NCBI RefSeq assembly: GCF_013177315.1
Contig: NZ_CP053661.1
Location: 992,001 to 1,056,000, forward strand
DNA: 64,000 bases
Reading direction: 5' to 3'
Source of the DNA: Thermoleptolyngbya sichuanensis A183
GTDB lineage: Bacteria; Cyanobacteriota; Cyanobacteriia; Elainellales; Elainellaceae
In this document: positions 17,901 through 25,633 of the stretch, one piece after another
Numbering within the stretch: the stretch's first letter is position 1
Layout: each line of letters begins with the position of its first letter
The notes under the pieces: generated by a model
What the model was told of the DNA's origin: nothing
Databases searched by the model: none
Seen by the model: only the letters and a program-made list of their open reading frames with translations
Position numbers and translations under genes: made by a program

Positions 17901-18271
17901 CAGTCAAACAGATCGCCCGCCTGCACCAACTGCCCATCTACAAAAATCTGCGCGTCCTCTGCCCACCAGGTCAGCGCCAGGCGCAGTGTCAGCCCTGTCA
18001 GTGGATATGCCTCTAGCGCATCGGGCACGACGATTTCCTGCGCCAGCCACAACACCTGCCGTCCTTTCGTCCAGGGAAGATGTCCCTTGGCATTCAGCGG
18101 AATCTTGCCCCAGTCCGTCCAGGTTGCAGGGTCGAGGGCATGGCTTGGGTCGCCTGCTGTGGCACACCAGTCCCCCAGGCAGTCGCGCTGGGTTTGCCGA
18201 CGCAGGCGATTCGCGAAGCGATCCCTACGGGAATCGCCCACCAGCGACGGAGTGTAATCGGAAACATTCAT
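14933..18271 (-). CDS. Alpha-mannosidase, glycoside hydrolase family 38
   Basis: Large enzyme of 1112 residues that releases mannose from alpha-mannosides. The family 38 core begins near residue 240 with ISLLGHAHLDLAWLWP (zinc-binding His and Asp), followed by WEVAAGLWVEPELNLISAES, the nucleophile region LPDTFGFCWQLPQFLRQGG, and IGVGDHGGGPTRDMLHL. The C-terminal beta-sandwich domain follows from about residue 640. Two oddities are visible. A lysine/arginine/asparagine-rich stretch near residues 645-675 is the translation of a heptamer-type DNA repeat at about 16258-16338. A later GGGSPGGGSPE stretch comes from a short tandem duplication. The stop codon lies inside a mobile element, so the C-terminal end may be altered. 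No signal peptide is seen, suggesting a cytosolic enzyme. Confidence 0.92.
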   Translation of the reverse strand: MNVSDYTPSLVGDSRRDRFANRLRRQTQRDCLGDWCATAGDPSHALDPATWTDWGKIPLNAKGHLPWTKGRQVLWLAQEIVVPDALEAYPLTGLTLRLALTWWAEDAQIFVDGQLVQAGDLFDCSARVVLREQVLPGERIPVALRLVSPGHDDGALVRSHCIYERPQYGLEPCPEPGFVADELDVVQHYVETFAPAQLGDLAAAVAPLDWSQLANRAAFDQALCDLRQRLLPFGEWIRQRQISLLGHAHLDLAWLWPVAETWDAAERTFKSVLSLQAEFPDLIFTHSSPALYAWMETNRPALFEAIRAQVAAGRWEVAAGLWVEPELNLISAESIARQILYGQRYVQETFGRISAIAWLPDTFGFCWQLPQFLRQGGVEFFVTQKLRWNDTNEFPHEAFWWEGPDGSRIFSLHSAPIGEGFDPLKMARYATQFEQKTGYPHALWLIGVGDHGGGPTRDMLHLAQRWGRSPFFPRLQFSTAQSYLEALREWDDPSVNVNPPTPQPPCWQTDLYLEFHRGCYTTHADQKRWNRCCEALLSEAELWSAMTTLALGLPYPATALETAWKKVLFNQFHDILPGSAIPDVYAEANREWAAAAECAKDAIDAALGAIARYIALPPAPHSQARAVLVFNPLNWSRSAVVRVGGEERRTKNEKRKMEGQEHRKSKIENRKLNWEVRGLDGRAIAAQWVLEADDDEHWEIAFRAEAVSALGYACFWLCPVEGDSLAAEPLQPTASFVLENEFLRVAVDPATGNLASVFDKAQQREVLAGPGNQLQAFQDGGQYWDAWNIDPAYESYPLPPPQLEAIRWVNNGAIAQTVEIVRSLGRSTFRQRYELQTGSPLLQIRTWVDWQERHVLVKAAFPLNLTADFLTCEIPGGVIQRPTQPKNSVEAAQWEVPALRWADLTSSDASEAVPYGVSLLNDSKHGYDSRPSQIRLTLLRGAAWPNPAADLGHHEFTYALYPHAGCWQAAETVQHGYEQNQPLRVRVVDPATATPSQAALPPVGSLLHLDAGSAVVSALKPAEDGSGDWIMRCYESQGASGEIRFLGGGSPGGGSPEQRAIAQVVRAVPTNLLENANLLADANAVENERGAIALQPWQVLTLRLTLQPAPKP
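16258..16338. repeat. Short tandem repeats inside the mannosidase gene
   Basis: Tandem units of 9 bp (TCGATTTTC) run into tandem TCGTTTT and TCGTTCT units of 7 bp, all within the coding frame. The same kind of array lies outside genes at 24.2 kb and 25.5 kb. The reading frame is not broken, and the segment encodes basic low-complexity sequence. Confidence 0.8.
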
Positions 18272-19276
18272 AGTGGCTTGAATTCAAATAAAAACCAGTC
18301 GAATAGGTTTATAAACCAAATAAACCAAACTTTCGGACGATTCCCTGGTGGGTGATTTACTAATAGATAGATTGGTGAGCCGTATCAAAAACTGTCAAAT
18401 TCAGAAGCATTTAGACTGGCGCAGGCATGGCAATCCTTACAAGAACGCAAAAGAAAGCAAAAGACAGTAAAACATCGCACGACAAATAGAACAATGGGCG
18501 GAACCCCTCAGTGAGTGATCCAGGTTAAACTCTGTAAAGAGTATGCAAAGCTCTATCATTTTTGCCTGATTCCCTCAATCGCCCAGTATCAGCCCCCTCG
18601 GGCCGCTCGCTATAATTGGAGCCTTGCATGACCTCCAGCCATTGCAAGGCTCTCTGCAAAATTTTCCCAGACCATTTCTCCCAGACCATTAATGCTGTAT
18701 CTATGGGCTGTCTGGCGTGTGACCAGAGCAGTTCAATTGTGAAGCATCAGGGAAAAAGAGGAAGCGTTGTATCAGGGTATCAGAAGGGCTTTGAATGGAG
18801 GGGCATTGCATAGAGGGGGCATTGCATAGAGGGGGCATTGCATAGAGGGGGCATTGCATAGAGGGGGCATTGCATGGAGGGGAGCGCTGCATAGGGAGCC
18901 GCGAGCTGCCAATAAATTCTGGCAACTCTGGCAATTCTGGCAAACTATGGCTGGTGAAGGGGGAGTGATCCTAGTAACCGAGACGACTGGCGATCGCCCT
19001 CCTGAATCGCCCTCCTGAGAGGAGCTATCCCTCGGTTCAGACAGCGCCAGCGCGACCGAACAGCGATCGCGCTACTCCCCTGAATTGCTCACCACAACGG
19101 GTGACTCTTGTGGCATCGTTCGTAAACTGCACTCCTTCTCTTGTATTCCTCCCATGAAGTAGACAGCCTGCTAGCCCGTGCGCCAAGCCGCGCCTTGCCC
19201 ATCGGGGCGATCGCCGCTCAATTTTGAAAATCCAGACCCGCCGACCGCAGTTTCTAGTTTCAACTGAGCATTTTAG
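18272..19276. other. Intergenic kilobase with a 16-bp tandem repeat
   Basis: A 1005-bp region between the mannosidase start and a plus-strand gene, so promoters for both should lie here. It holds the 16-bp tandem repeat at 18803-18882 and several short duplicated words, such as CCAGACCATT near 18667-18690. The small open frames in it translate repeats (for example CNAPSMQCPLYAMPP on the minus strand) and look spurious. No RNA gene was recognised. Confidence 0.55.
18803..18882. repeat. Five-copy 16-bp tandem repeat
   Basis: The unit is GCATTGCATAGAGGGG, repeated four times exactly and a fifth time with one change (CATGG). Units are adjacent with no spacers, so it is a minisatellite, not a CRISPR array. 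It lies about 400 bp upstream of the gene at 19277. Confidence 0.92.
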
Positions 19277-20722
19277 ATGGTTGTGGAAAAACTGAACGAG
19301 GGCTATCAACCGCAGCCACGAGGACGAGCCAATCGTTTTCAGCGGAACATTCCAAAAGCGCAGGAGGTTATCTACAACTACCTGCTGGAAATAGTGAAGG
19401 AGTGGTCGCCGGAGGAGGTGCTAGCAGAATTTCGGCATCTCTTCATTCACCACGTCAACACCATTAGCTCCCATACGCTCCCCTCGCTCTACGAAATTGT
19501 CTTTGCCAACCAAGAAACCGAGTTTCGTAACACGCTCAAGCGTTCCTGCTACATTCTCATCAACAACTGGGATCTCAGCCGCAGCCACGACTCGATTCGG
19601 GGGCTGGTGCAGCTTTTCTATGACCCCATTCTCGACAAGCCCACCATGTCGCCCACGCTGCGGCGGCTGCGCGGCTGGCTGAAGAATTTTGTAGAAAGTG
19701 AGGATTTCCAGGAGCTAAAGCTATTTGCCTCGCGCTACGACGATCAGCGCAAGCACTGGTCAGACCGCTACACGTCTTACCTGCTGGTGCCGCAATACAT
19801 CGACCTGAACAACCCCATCGAACAGCGCAACGCCGCCCGCACCCTTTCTAAGCAGCTTAAGGAACGGTTTAAGTTTGAACTGGCGATGTACACAGCGCGA
19901 TCGCAGAGCAACACCGTTCCCGCGCTGAAGCCCAAAAACCCCACCATTATGGGTGACGACGTGCTGCGCTTGGTGAAAATGATCGTGGCGAAGCGGGGCA
20001 ACTTTAGCTACGCTAACCTGGCACATATTTTTCTGAACCAAACGCGGGGACTCCGCTATCAGGAGTTCAAAGAGAGCCTGAAAAAATACCTGGTGTTTTC
20101 GTCGGCCTCCCAGGAACAAGCGCGATCGCTCAACGCACAGGTTGCCGAAAAGCTGGATGCCCTCTACGTCATCCACCATGACAAGCCGCTCGACGACGCG
20201 CTGCTGCTGCGAACCGTGAACCGCATTGTCAGCCACCTAACCACCGAAAATCAGCAAGACCCATCCCCTTTGTTCGTGCAACTGCTGATGGACGGCAACC
20301 CGCTGACGCTGGTGATTGTGCTGCTGAAGCTGGTGCTGATTTGCCCCTATGCCCGCACCCATCTAGAAGCCCGCATCGCGGACCTGGTGCAGTTTTATAA
20401 AGCCTATCCAGAGGACGAGTGCCGCTGGGTCATCAACTTTTTCGAGATTTTCGATATTACGATGGCGATCTACGCTGAAAATATCGAATTTAACCTAGTA
20501 GACATGAGCAGTAAGAGCAGCGGGCGACAGAAAGAGATTAATCCGGCAACCCTTGACGCTTATCGCGTGTTTTCCCAGATCAAGCACAGCATGGATGCAA
20601 CAGAAGACCTAGAGCAGATGGAACAGGTGCTTTCAGACCTGATGGCAGACGATGACTCGCTGACCCCAGAGGAAATTACGGAACTGTCCGAAGCGGCGCT
20701 GGCTGAGTTGGACGAGCTATAG
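19277..20722 (+). CDS. Conserved hypothetical protein, helical
   Basis: Protein of 481 residues that I cannot assign to a characterised family. It looks mostly helical and soluble, with no signal peptide or membrane span. Notable segments are the basic start QPQPRGRANRFQRNIPKAQ, then NYLLEIVKEWSPEEVLAEFRHLF, the aromatic-rich YDDQRKHWSDRYTSYLLVPQYI, and an acidic tail (DATEDLEQMEQVLSDLMADD) ending in DSLTPEEITELSEAALAELDEL. The even codon use, HIP1 sites in frame and low repeat content suggest a well-conserved cyanobacterial gene. It converges on the minus-strand gene that ends 26 bp downstream. Confidence 0.85.
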   Translation: MVVEKLNEGYQPQPRGRANRFQRNIPKAQEVIYNYLLEIVKEWSPEEVLAEFRHLFIHHVNTISSHTLPSLYEIVFANQETEFRNTLKRSCYILINNWDLSRSHDSIRGLVQLFYDPILDKPTMSPTLRRLRGWLKNFVESEDFQELKLFASRYDDQRKHWSDRYTSYLLVPQYIDLNNPIEQRNAARTLSKQLKERFKFELAMYTARSQSNTVPALKPKNPTIMGDDVLRLVKMIVAKRGNFSYANLAHIFLNQTRGLRYQEFKESLKKYLVFSSASQEQARSLNAQVAEKLDALYVIHHDKPLDDALLLRTVNRIVSHLTTENQQDPSPLFVQLLMDGNPLTLVIVLLKLVLICPYARTHLEARIADLVQFYKAYPEDECRWVINFFEIFDITMAIYAENIEFNLVDMSSKSSGRQKEINPATLDAYRVFSQIKHSMDATEDLEQMEQVLSDLMADDDSLTPEEITELSEAALAELDEL

Positions 20723-20747
20723 GCGCGAACCTTCGTCGCAACCCGTT

Positions 20748-21137
20748 TCAGGCCTGTGGCGCAGCCTGCTCGACGAGTTCCCGACAGCCCGCTAATCCGA
20801 GTTGGGGCTGCTGTCGATAGGCTTCATCGGCGACCCAGATGTGAAGCGTGCGATCGCCCCGAATTTCGTATAGATATTGCACCGTCGGGTCGAACTCGGT
20901 GCTGGCCTTCAGGTTTGAGAAATCGTCCTCACAAAACTCAAACCCCAGCCGCACAATCACCTGCGCGGCCAAACAGGCGGGCGTGTCACCCTGTTCGCCC
21001 ACCAGCCCCCGCTCCTGCCAAAAGGTGTCTAGAAACGGATTCAAAATCGGCAGAAGGCGCTCAGGCGTGCCATTCCGGCTGGCGTAGATGACAATCGGGC
21101 TGCCCTCGATCAGAATATGACAGGGTGTAGCAGACAT
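20748..21137 (-). CDS. Conserved hypothetical protein
   Basis: Protein of 129 residues starting at an ATG (MSATPCHILIEGSP). It has alternating strands and helices: a strand HILIEGSPIVIYAS, then RLLPILNPFLDTFWQERG, the segment CLAAQVIVRLGFEFCEDDFSN, and later TVQYLYEIRGDRTLHIWVADEAY. I do not recognise the family. It lies 23 bp upstream of the larB stop-side boundary on the same strand, so the two are probably transcribed together, with larB first. Confidence 0.75.
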   Translation of the reverse strand: MSATPCHILIEGSPIVIYASRNGTPERLLPILNPFLDTFWQERGLVGEQGDTPACLAAQVIVRLGFEFCEDDFSNLKASTEFDPTVQYLYEIRGDRTLHIWVADEAYRQQPQLGLAGCRELVEQAAPQA

Positions 21138-21160
21138 AGCAGCACTTGGAGATGACTTAG

Positions 21161-21961
21161 TTAGGGTACTCCTTTGGGGGGGGTGGATTCAACTGTAATC
21201 CGTGATGCGGTTCGCAGGATTTGCCCCGCCAACACCGCGGCCCCAAAGCCGTTGTCAATGTTCACCACGCCGATGCCTGCCGCACAGGAGTTGAGCATGG
21301 TCAGCAGGGCCGCCAGCCCGTCGAAGCTGGCACCGTAGCCGACGCTGGTGGGCACGGCAATCACGGGACAATCCGCCAGACCCGCTACGACGCTAGGCAG
21401 TGCCCCCTCCATGCCCGCCACGACGATCAGCACGTCCGCCGTTTGCACAAAATGGCGATTGTTTAGCAGGCGGTGGATGCCCGCCACGCCCACGTCCCAG
21501 AGCCGCTGTACCTGGAATCCAGCGAGTTCTGCCGTAATCGCTGCTTCTTCTGCCACTGGCAAATCTGCTGTACCTGCCGATAGCAGCGTGATTGTGCCGG
21601 GATGGACAGGTGTGAGCGTGAGGGGGGCGATCGCACAGATCCGCGCCATTGGGTAATACACTGCGTCTGGAACGAGCGATCGCACCTGGTCATACACGGC
21701 TGGCTCGATGCGCGTCGCCATCACCACCCGGCTGCGCTGGCGCATGGTCTGCATGATCTGGGCGATCTGCTCCGGCGTTTTGCCGGGGCCCCAGATGGCT
21801 TCAGGGAAGCCCGTCCGCAGCGCCCGATGGTGGTCGATTTTGGCAAACTCTTCGACGGGTTCAAAGTCAAAATATTTCAGCTTTTCGAGCGCCGTGTCAG
21901 GGCTGACTTTGCCCTGGGCAACGGCATTGAGCAACTGGCGGAGCGCTTCGGGTGTAGACAC
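21161..21961 (-). CDS. larB: LarB, nickel pincer cofactor biosynthesis carboxylase/hydrolase
   Basis: LarB carboxylates nicotinic acid adenine dinucleotide at the start of nickel-pincer cofactor synthesis, the cofactor of lactate racemase. The protein has 266 residues. The first 100 are specific to the family (DTALEKLKYFDFEPVEEFAKIDHHR, then GFPEAIWGPGKTPEQI). The rest is a PurE-like domain with ITLLSAGTADLPVAEEAA, DVLIVVAGMEGALPSVVAGL, VIAVPTSVGYGASFDGLAALLTML and NIDNGFGAAVLAGQI. The start is GTG at 21961. No larA, larC or larE is visible in this window. It diverges from the Uma2 gene. Cyanobacterial LarB-type proteins are often isolated, so the true partner is uncertain. Confidence 0.93.
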   Translation of the reverse strand: MSTPEALRQLLNAVAQGKVSPDTALEKLKYFDFEPVEEFAKIDHHRALRTGFPEAIWGPGKTPEQIAQIMQTMRQRSRVVMATRIEPAVYDQVRSLVPDAVYYPMARICAIAPLTLTPVHPGTITLLSAGTADLPVAEEAAITAELAGFQVQRLWDVGVAGIHRLLNNRHFVQTADVLIVVAGMEGALPSVVAGLADCPVIAVPTSVGYGASFDGLAALLTMLNSCAAGIGVVNIDNGFGAAVLAGQILRTASRITVESTPPKGVP

Positions 21962-22197
21962 AGAAAAGACCGAGTGACAGAGGGCTGGAGCAGGGAAATA
22001 ACAGAATGATAGAGGTCAGGCGCAACGGAGCTAATCTAGCACCCCCTTTAACCTAGACTAGCGGCTTGATGGCGGAAGGGGGGCGATCCTCCCGGCGCAT
22101 CTTCTCGGCGCGTCTTCTCGGCGCGTCTTCTCGGCTCATCTCGGCAAATCTTCTCCGCTACACTAGAGCAAAACGCACTGGCAAGATATAGATTCCC

Positions 22198-22941
22198 ATG
22201 TCGGTTCCGACGACTCCTGCGACTCCCTCTGCGCCCGAAGCTGCTCTCGATTTCTTCGAGCAGGCGCAGTTGGATGGCGTGACCTTTCCTCCCGGCGACC
22301 TCTACAGCGACGAGCCTCCCTTGGAAACCGATTTTCACTTGCAGCAAATGCTGCTGCTAATCAAATGCTTGGACTGGTTTTGGCGCGATCGCCAGGATTT
22401 CTACGTCTCCGGTAATCTCACGATCTACTACAGCCCAAACCAGAGTAAATCGAAGGATTTTCGTGGGCCTGATTTCTTCGTCGTCCTCAACACAGAGAAG
22501 CGTCCCCGCAAAAGCTGGGTCGTTTGGGAAGAAGACGGCAAGTACCCCAATGTCATTATCGAACTTTTGTCGCCATCTACCGCCAGCACCGACCGGGGCC
22601 TCAAAAAGCAAATCTATCAAGACACCTTCCGCACGCCAGACTACTTCTGGTTTGACCCGACCACGCAGGAGTTTCAGGGCTTTCATCTGTTGGATGGAGT
22701 CTATCAAGCGTTGTCGCCCAATGATCAGGGACACTTGTGGAGCCAGCAGTTGCAACTCTGGTTGGGCGTGGTGGCGGGGCAACTCCGATTCCTGACACCT
22801 GCGGGGCAACTCGTCCCCACGCCAGAAGAATCGGCCCTAGCAGAACAGCAGCAGCGACTGGCAGAACAGCAGCAGCGGGAAGCTGCCGAAGCCCTGCTGG
22901 CTCGATACCGCGATCGCTTTGGCGAGTTGCCGCCCGAATAA
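22198..22941 (+). CDS. Uma2 family restriction-endonuclease-like protein (DUF820)
   Basis: Protein of 247 residues of the Uma2/DUF820 family, very numerous in cyanobacteria. The PD-(D/E)xK-type core is visible as FRGPDFFVVLNTEKRP followed by NVIIELLSPSTASTDRGLKKQIYQ, with the acidic residue, the E and the lysine in order. Residues about 215-235 are glutamine/glutamate-rich repeats (LAEQQQRLAEQQQREAAE) forming a short helical tail. No active nuclease or target has been shown for most members. A 14-bp near-tandem repeat (TCTTCTCGGCGCG) fills the upstream region near 22096-22150. Confidence 0.9.
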   Translation: MSVPTTPATPSAPEAALDFFEQAQLDGVTFPPGDLYSDEPPLETDFHLQQMLLLIKCLDWFWRDRQDFYVSGNLTIYYSPNQSKSKDFRGPDFFVVLNTEKRPRKSWVVWEEDGKYPNVIIELLSPSTASTDRGLKKQIYQDTFRTPDYFWFDPTTQEFQGFHLLDGVYQALSPNDQGHLWSQQLQLWLGVVAGQLRFLTPAGQLVPTPEESALAEQQQRLAEQQQREAAEALLARYRDRFGELPPE

Positions 22942-23037
22942 GCGTCTTTTCAGGTTTCAGGTTTGCAAGCTGAACCAGCTAAAGCTAACGATATTCCCCC
23001 TGTCATTCCCACCGTCATTCCTACTGTCCATCTCTAA

Positions 23038-23271
23038 GAGGATGTTTGAAAAGTCCTACTGTTTGTAGCAAAGCGTGCAAGATCCTCCTAAATCCCCCTT
23101 CAAAAGGGGGACTTTAAGGCGGTTTCCCCCCCTTTTTAAGATCTGGCTCACGCCTGAAGGCTGCTGGGTTGTAGACAAGGGGGACTTTAAGGCGGTTTCC
23201 CCCCTTTTTGGGGGGCTAGGGGGGATCTCTGAGTGCTTAACATTACAGGCGATACCTTTTCAAACACCCTC
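23038..23271. mobile_element. 234-bp miniature inverted-repeat element
   Basis: The ends GAGGATGTTTGAAAAG and CTTTTCAAACACCCTC are inverted repeats with one mismatch, flanked by a 3-bp target duplication TAA (23035-23037 and 23272-23274). Inside are two copies of GGGGGACTTTAAGGCGGTTT, each near a hairpin of C and G runs. It has no open frame of interest. A 3-bp TNA duplication fits mobilisation by an IS5/IS1031-like transposase, which is inference. Confidence 0.75.
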
Positions 23272-23395
23272 TAAACGCCTGACTGGGCAAAACGGATTAG
23301 TTCCAGGGAGTTTGGCGCGGGCCTGTATCGCAGTTCCTAGACAAGTAGCGGAACATGCTCTAGAAAAATATCCAACGTTCGTATTCTGAGAGCTT

Positions 23396-24229
23396 GTGCT
23401 GTATTTTTTAATCGCGGCGCTGCCGATTTTGACGGTGTTTGTGCTGCTGCTGGGGGCGCGGCTGCCTGCGGGACGGGCCATGCCGATTGCCTATCTAGTC
23501 ACGGTGGCGATCGCCCTCTGGATCTGGCGCGTTCCACCAGTTTGGGTGGCAGCTTCTAGCATCCAGGGCTTGTTCATTGCGCTGGAAATTCTTTACATCG
23601 TGTTTGGGGCGGTGCTGCTGCTGAACACGTTGCAGGCATCGGGCGCGATTCAGGCGATTCGGCGGAGCCTGCTGTCGATTTCGGGCGATCGCCGGGTGCA
23701 GGTGATTATCATTGCGTGGCTCTTTGGCAGCTTTATCGAGGGGGCATCGGGCTTTGGCACGCCTGCGGTAATCTGCGTGCCGCTGCTGGTGGCCATTGGC
23801 TTTCCGGCAATGGCGGCGGTGCTGGCGGCGCTGATTATCCAGAGTACGCCCTCCACCTTTGGCGCAGTGGGTACGCCCGTGCTGATCGGCATCGACGCGG
23901 GGCTGGCGGGGGTGGACGCGGTGCAGACCCAGGTGGACGCGCTGGGCCTGAGCTACGCCCAATACCTCAAGGCCATTGGAACCGTGGCAGGGATGCTGCA
24001 TGGCATCGTGGGCACGTTCATTCCGCTGATTCTCTGCGTCATGCTGACGGTCTTTTTTGGCGATCGCCCCTCGATTCGTCAGGGGTTGGCGGCGTGGAAA
24101 TTTGCGCTGTTTGCGGGGCTGGCCTTCACGGTGCCCTACGCGCTGACGGCACGGGTGCTGGGGCCAGAGTTTCCCACGATTATTGGTGGGCTGCTGGGGC
24201 TGGTGTGGCAGGTTTGGGGGGGCGGGTGA
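23396..24229 (+). pseudogene. L-lactate permease, N-terminal half only
   Basis: The reading frame encodes 277 residues from a GTG start. The family is normally about 550 residues. The match covers the first half only: [14 protein letters not shown]-like start, [23 protein letters not shown], the signature [23 protein letters not shown], and [21 protein letters not shown]. It ends at [16 protein letters not shown], where the next membrane half should begin. Exactly there the sequence turns into tandem GAAGAGG and GAACGAA repeats. No second half is found in the window. It is best read as a truncated gene, probably caused by recombination at the repeats. A functional half-transporter is unlikely but not excluded. 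Confidence 0.82.
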
Positions 24230-24377
24230 AGAGGGAAGAGGGAAGAACGAAGAACGAAGGACGAAGAACGAACAGGGAAGAACGAAGAGGGAAGAGGGAA
24301 GATTTGGATTGGGAGGTTGGTTCAACATCTAAAGCCGCAAATCAAAAGTCGCAAATCCAAAATCGCAAATCTAAAGT
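24226..24377. repeat. Short tandem repeat arrays at the broken permease
   Basis: From 24226 to about 24303 there are tandem words of the type GAAGAGG, GAAGAAC and GAACGAA. From about 24335 to 24377 the words are AAATCGCAAATC and AAATCAAAAGTC. The first array is the mirror (reverse complement) of the array at 25523-25591, so csaB is bracketed by inverted low-complexity repeats. Confidence 0.8.
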
Positions 24378-24382
24378 CGAGA

Positions 24383-24520
24383 CTTGGATGTCGGAGGAGT
24401 TGGGCGAGCAGGTCGCGGTGGATGGCAGCGCGATCGCCAATGGCGGCAATCGAGGCTTGGATATCAGAGGAGTTGGGCGAGCAGGTCGCGGTGGATAGCA
24501 GCGCGATCGCCAATGGCGGC
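24383..24520. repeat. 73-bp tandem duplication at the csaB 3' end
   Basis: Two units of 73 bp start at 24383 and 24456 and share AGGAGTTGGGCGAGCAGG, GTGGAT and a HIP1 site. The csaB stop codon (24464-24466) lies within the second unit. The first unit is therefore a non-coding copy of the last codons of csaB. Confidence 0.85.
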
Positions 24521-25498
24521 GAGTTGGTCGGTCGATAGCCCGTCTCCGTTGGCGTAGAGGTCGATCCAGGTGCGGCTGATGGCGGTGGCATCGTCGGGCA
24601 GGTGATCCAGTTCCCAGCCAGGAAGCTGATATTCGTCCATCAGGCGGCTCACCTTGGGGTCATAGCTGATGGCAAAGCAGCGGCACTGATGGGCAGCGGC
24701 CATAATCAGCCCGTGCAGACGCATAGCGATCGCCAGTTCCACTCCCTGAAACAATCCAGCAAGCTGGAGCGGATCGGTGAGCGTTAGAACGGTGCTGTGG
24801 TCGGGCAGGTGGCTGTGCAGCGTTTGGGCGATCGCCCCATCCTGCACGGGCTGGAAGGGAACCAGCAGCACATGGGTTTGGGTCGCCTGCTGAAACATGG
24901 CCAGGGCCCGGCCGAGGGTGTGCAGCCGAGCCTCGGTCAATGCGGCGTGGGGCCGCAGGGCCACGGCCACTCGCGGCGCGGGCAAATCCCACAGCCCCGG
25001 CACCGGACGACCCTGTAATGCCCACACGGGGTCAGGAGCCAGCGTCACAGGAACCCCCCAGGCGGTGAGCAGTTCCGCAGAGGGGCGATCGCGCACACTC
25101 ACTCCCTGACACCCGACAAACGCTTGCCGAGCCAGCCACCGACTGGCAGCACGGTGCAGCGGCCCCACGCCTTGGGCCCAGGCAATGGTTTTTAGCCCCA
25201 TGCGCTGGGCCGTCAGCATCAGCCCGCCATAATACCAGGGATTCACGGCGCTGGTCGCGTCTTGCATGAGGCTGCCGCCGCCCCAGATAAAGGCATCCGA
25301 CCGACGGAGTGCTTGCAGAACTTGTGCAGCATTCATGCGATCGCACACCTCCACCCCAAACCGAGTCGCCGTCTCCGCCGGATTGCCCGACAGCACCAGC
25401 GGCGTTACCTGGGGCGGCAGCATTTGCAGCAGCGCCGCCAACAGCGCCTCGTCGCCGCCATTTCCCTTGCCATAGTAGCCACACAAAACCGCCCGCAT
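24464..25498 (-). CDS. csaB: Polysaccharide pyruvyl transferase CsaB
   Basis: CsaB adds pyruvate ketal groups to cell-wall polysaccharide, which anchors S-layer-homology proteins to the surface. The protein has 344 residues. Family features are the N-terminal CGYYGKGNGGDEALLAALL, the AFIWGGGSLMQDATSAVNPWYYGGL segment, IAWAQGVGPL, SVRDRPSAELLTAWGV, and the late histidine/arginine region IAMRLHGLIMAAAHQCRCFAISYDPKV. The start ATG at 25498 begins directly with MRAVLCGYYGKG as in the family. The last 15 residues (AAIHRDLLAQLL) come from a tandemly duplicated 73-bp unit, so the C-terminus may have been remodelled. Confidence 0.94.
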   Translation of the reverse strand: MRAVLCGYYGKGNGGDEALLAALLQMLPPQVTPLVLSGNPAETATRFGVEVCDRMNAAQVLQALRRSDAFIWGGGSLMQDATSAVNPWYYGGLMLTAQRMGLKTIAWAQGVGPLHRAASRWLARQAFVGCQGVSVRDRPSAELLTAWGVPVTLAPDPVWALQGRPVPGLWDLPAPRVAVALRPHAALTEARLHTLGRALAMFQQATQTHVLLVPFQPVQDGAIAQTLHSHLPDHSTVLTLTDPLQLAGLFQGVELAIAMRLHGLIMAAAHQCRCFAISYDPKVSRLMDEYQLPGWELDHLPDDATAISRTWIDLYANGDGLSTDQLAAIGDRAAIHRDLLAQLL

Positions 25499-25522
25499 GG
25501 ATTGTTTATACTAAACCTTGAA

Positions 25523-25591
25523 CTTCCCCTCTTCCTTTTTTCGTTCTTCCCTCTTCCTTCTTCTTTCTTCCTTCTTCCTTCTTCCCTTCTG
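25523..25591. repeat. Short tandem repeat array upstream of csaB
   Basis: Tandem CTTCCCTC, TTCGTTC and CTTCTTC words lie between csaB and the DUF2499 gene. This is the reverse complement of the array at 24226-24303. It overlaps the place where the promoters of the two divergent genes should be. Confidence 0.8.
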
Positions 25592-25633
25592 TTCCCCCAA
25601 AAATCATGCCACGAGTTGTCCCCGGTTCTGCCT

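Noticed and set aside
18803-18882. Possible CRISPR array
   Set aside because: The 16-bp units are adjacent with no spacers, and no cas gene is present anywhere in the window.
18701-18943. Minus-strand frame of 80 codons rich in CNAPSMQCP
   Set aside because: It is only the translation of the 16-bp tandem repeat and has no normal start region or codon use.
22198-22941. Defence nuclease system
   Set aside because: Uma2/DUF820 genes are very abundant and mostly solitary in cyanobacteria; no companion defence genes are visible.
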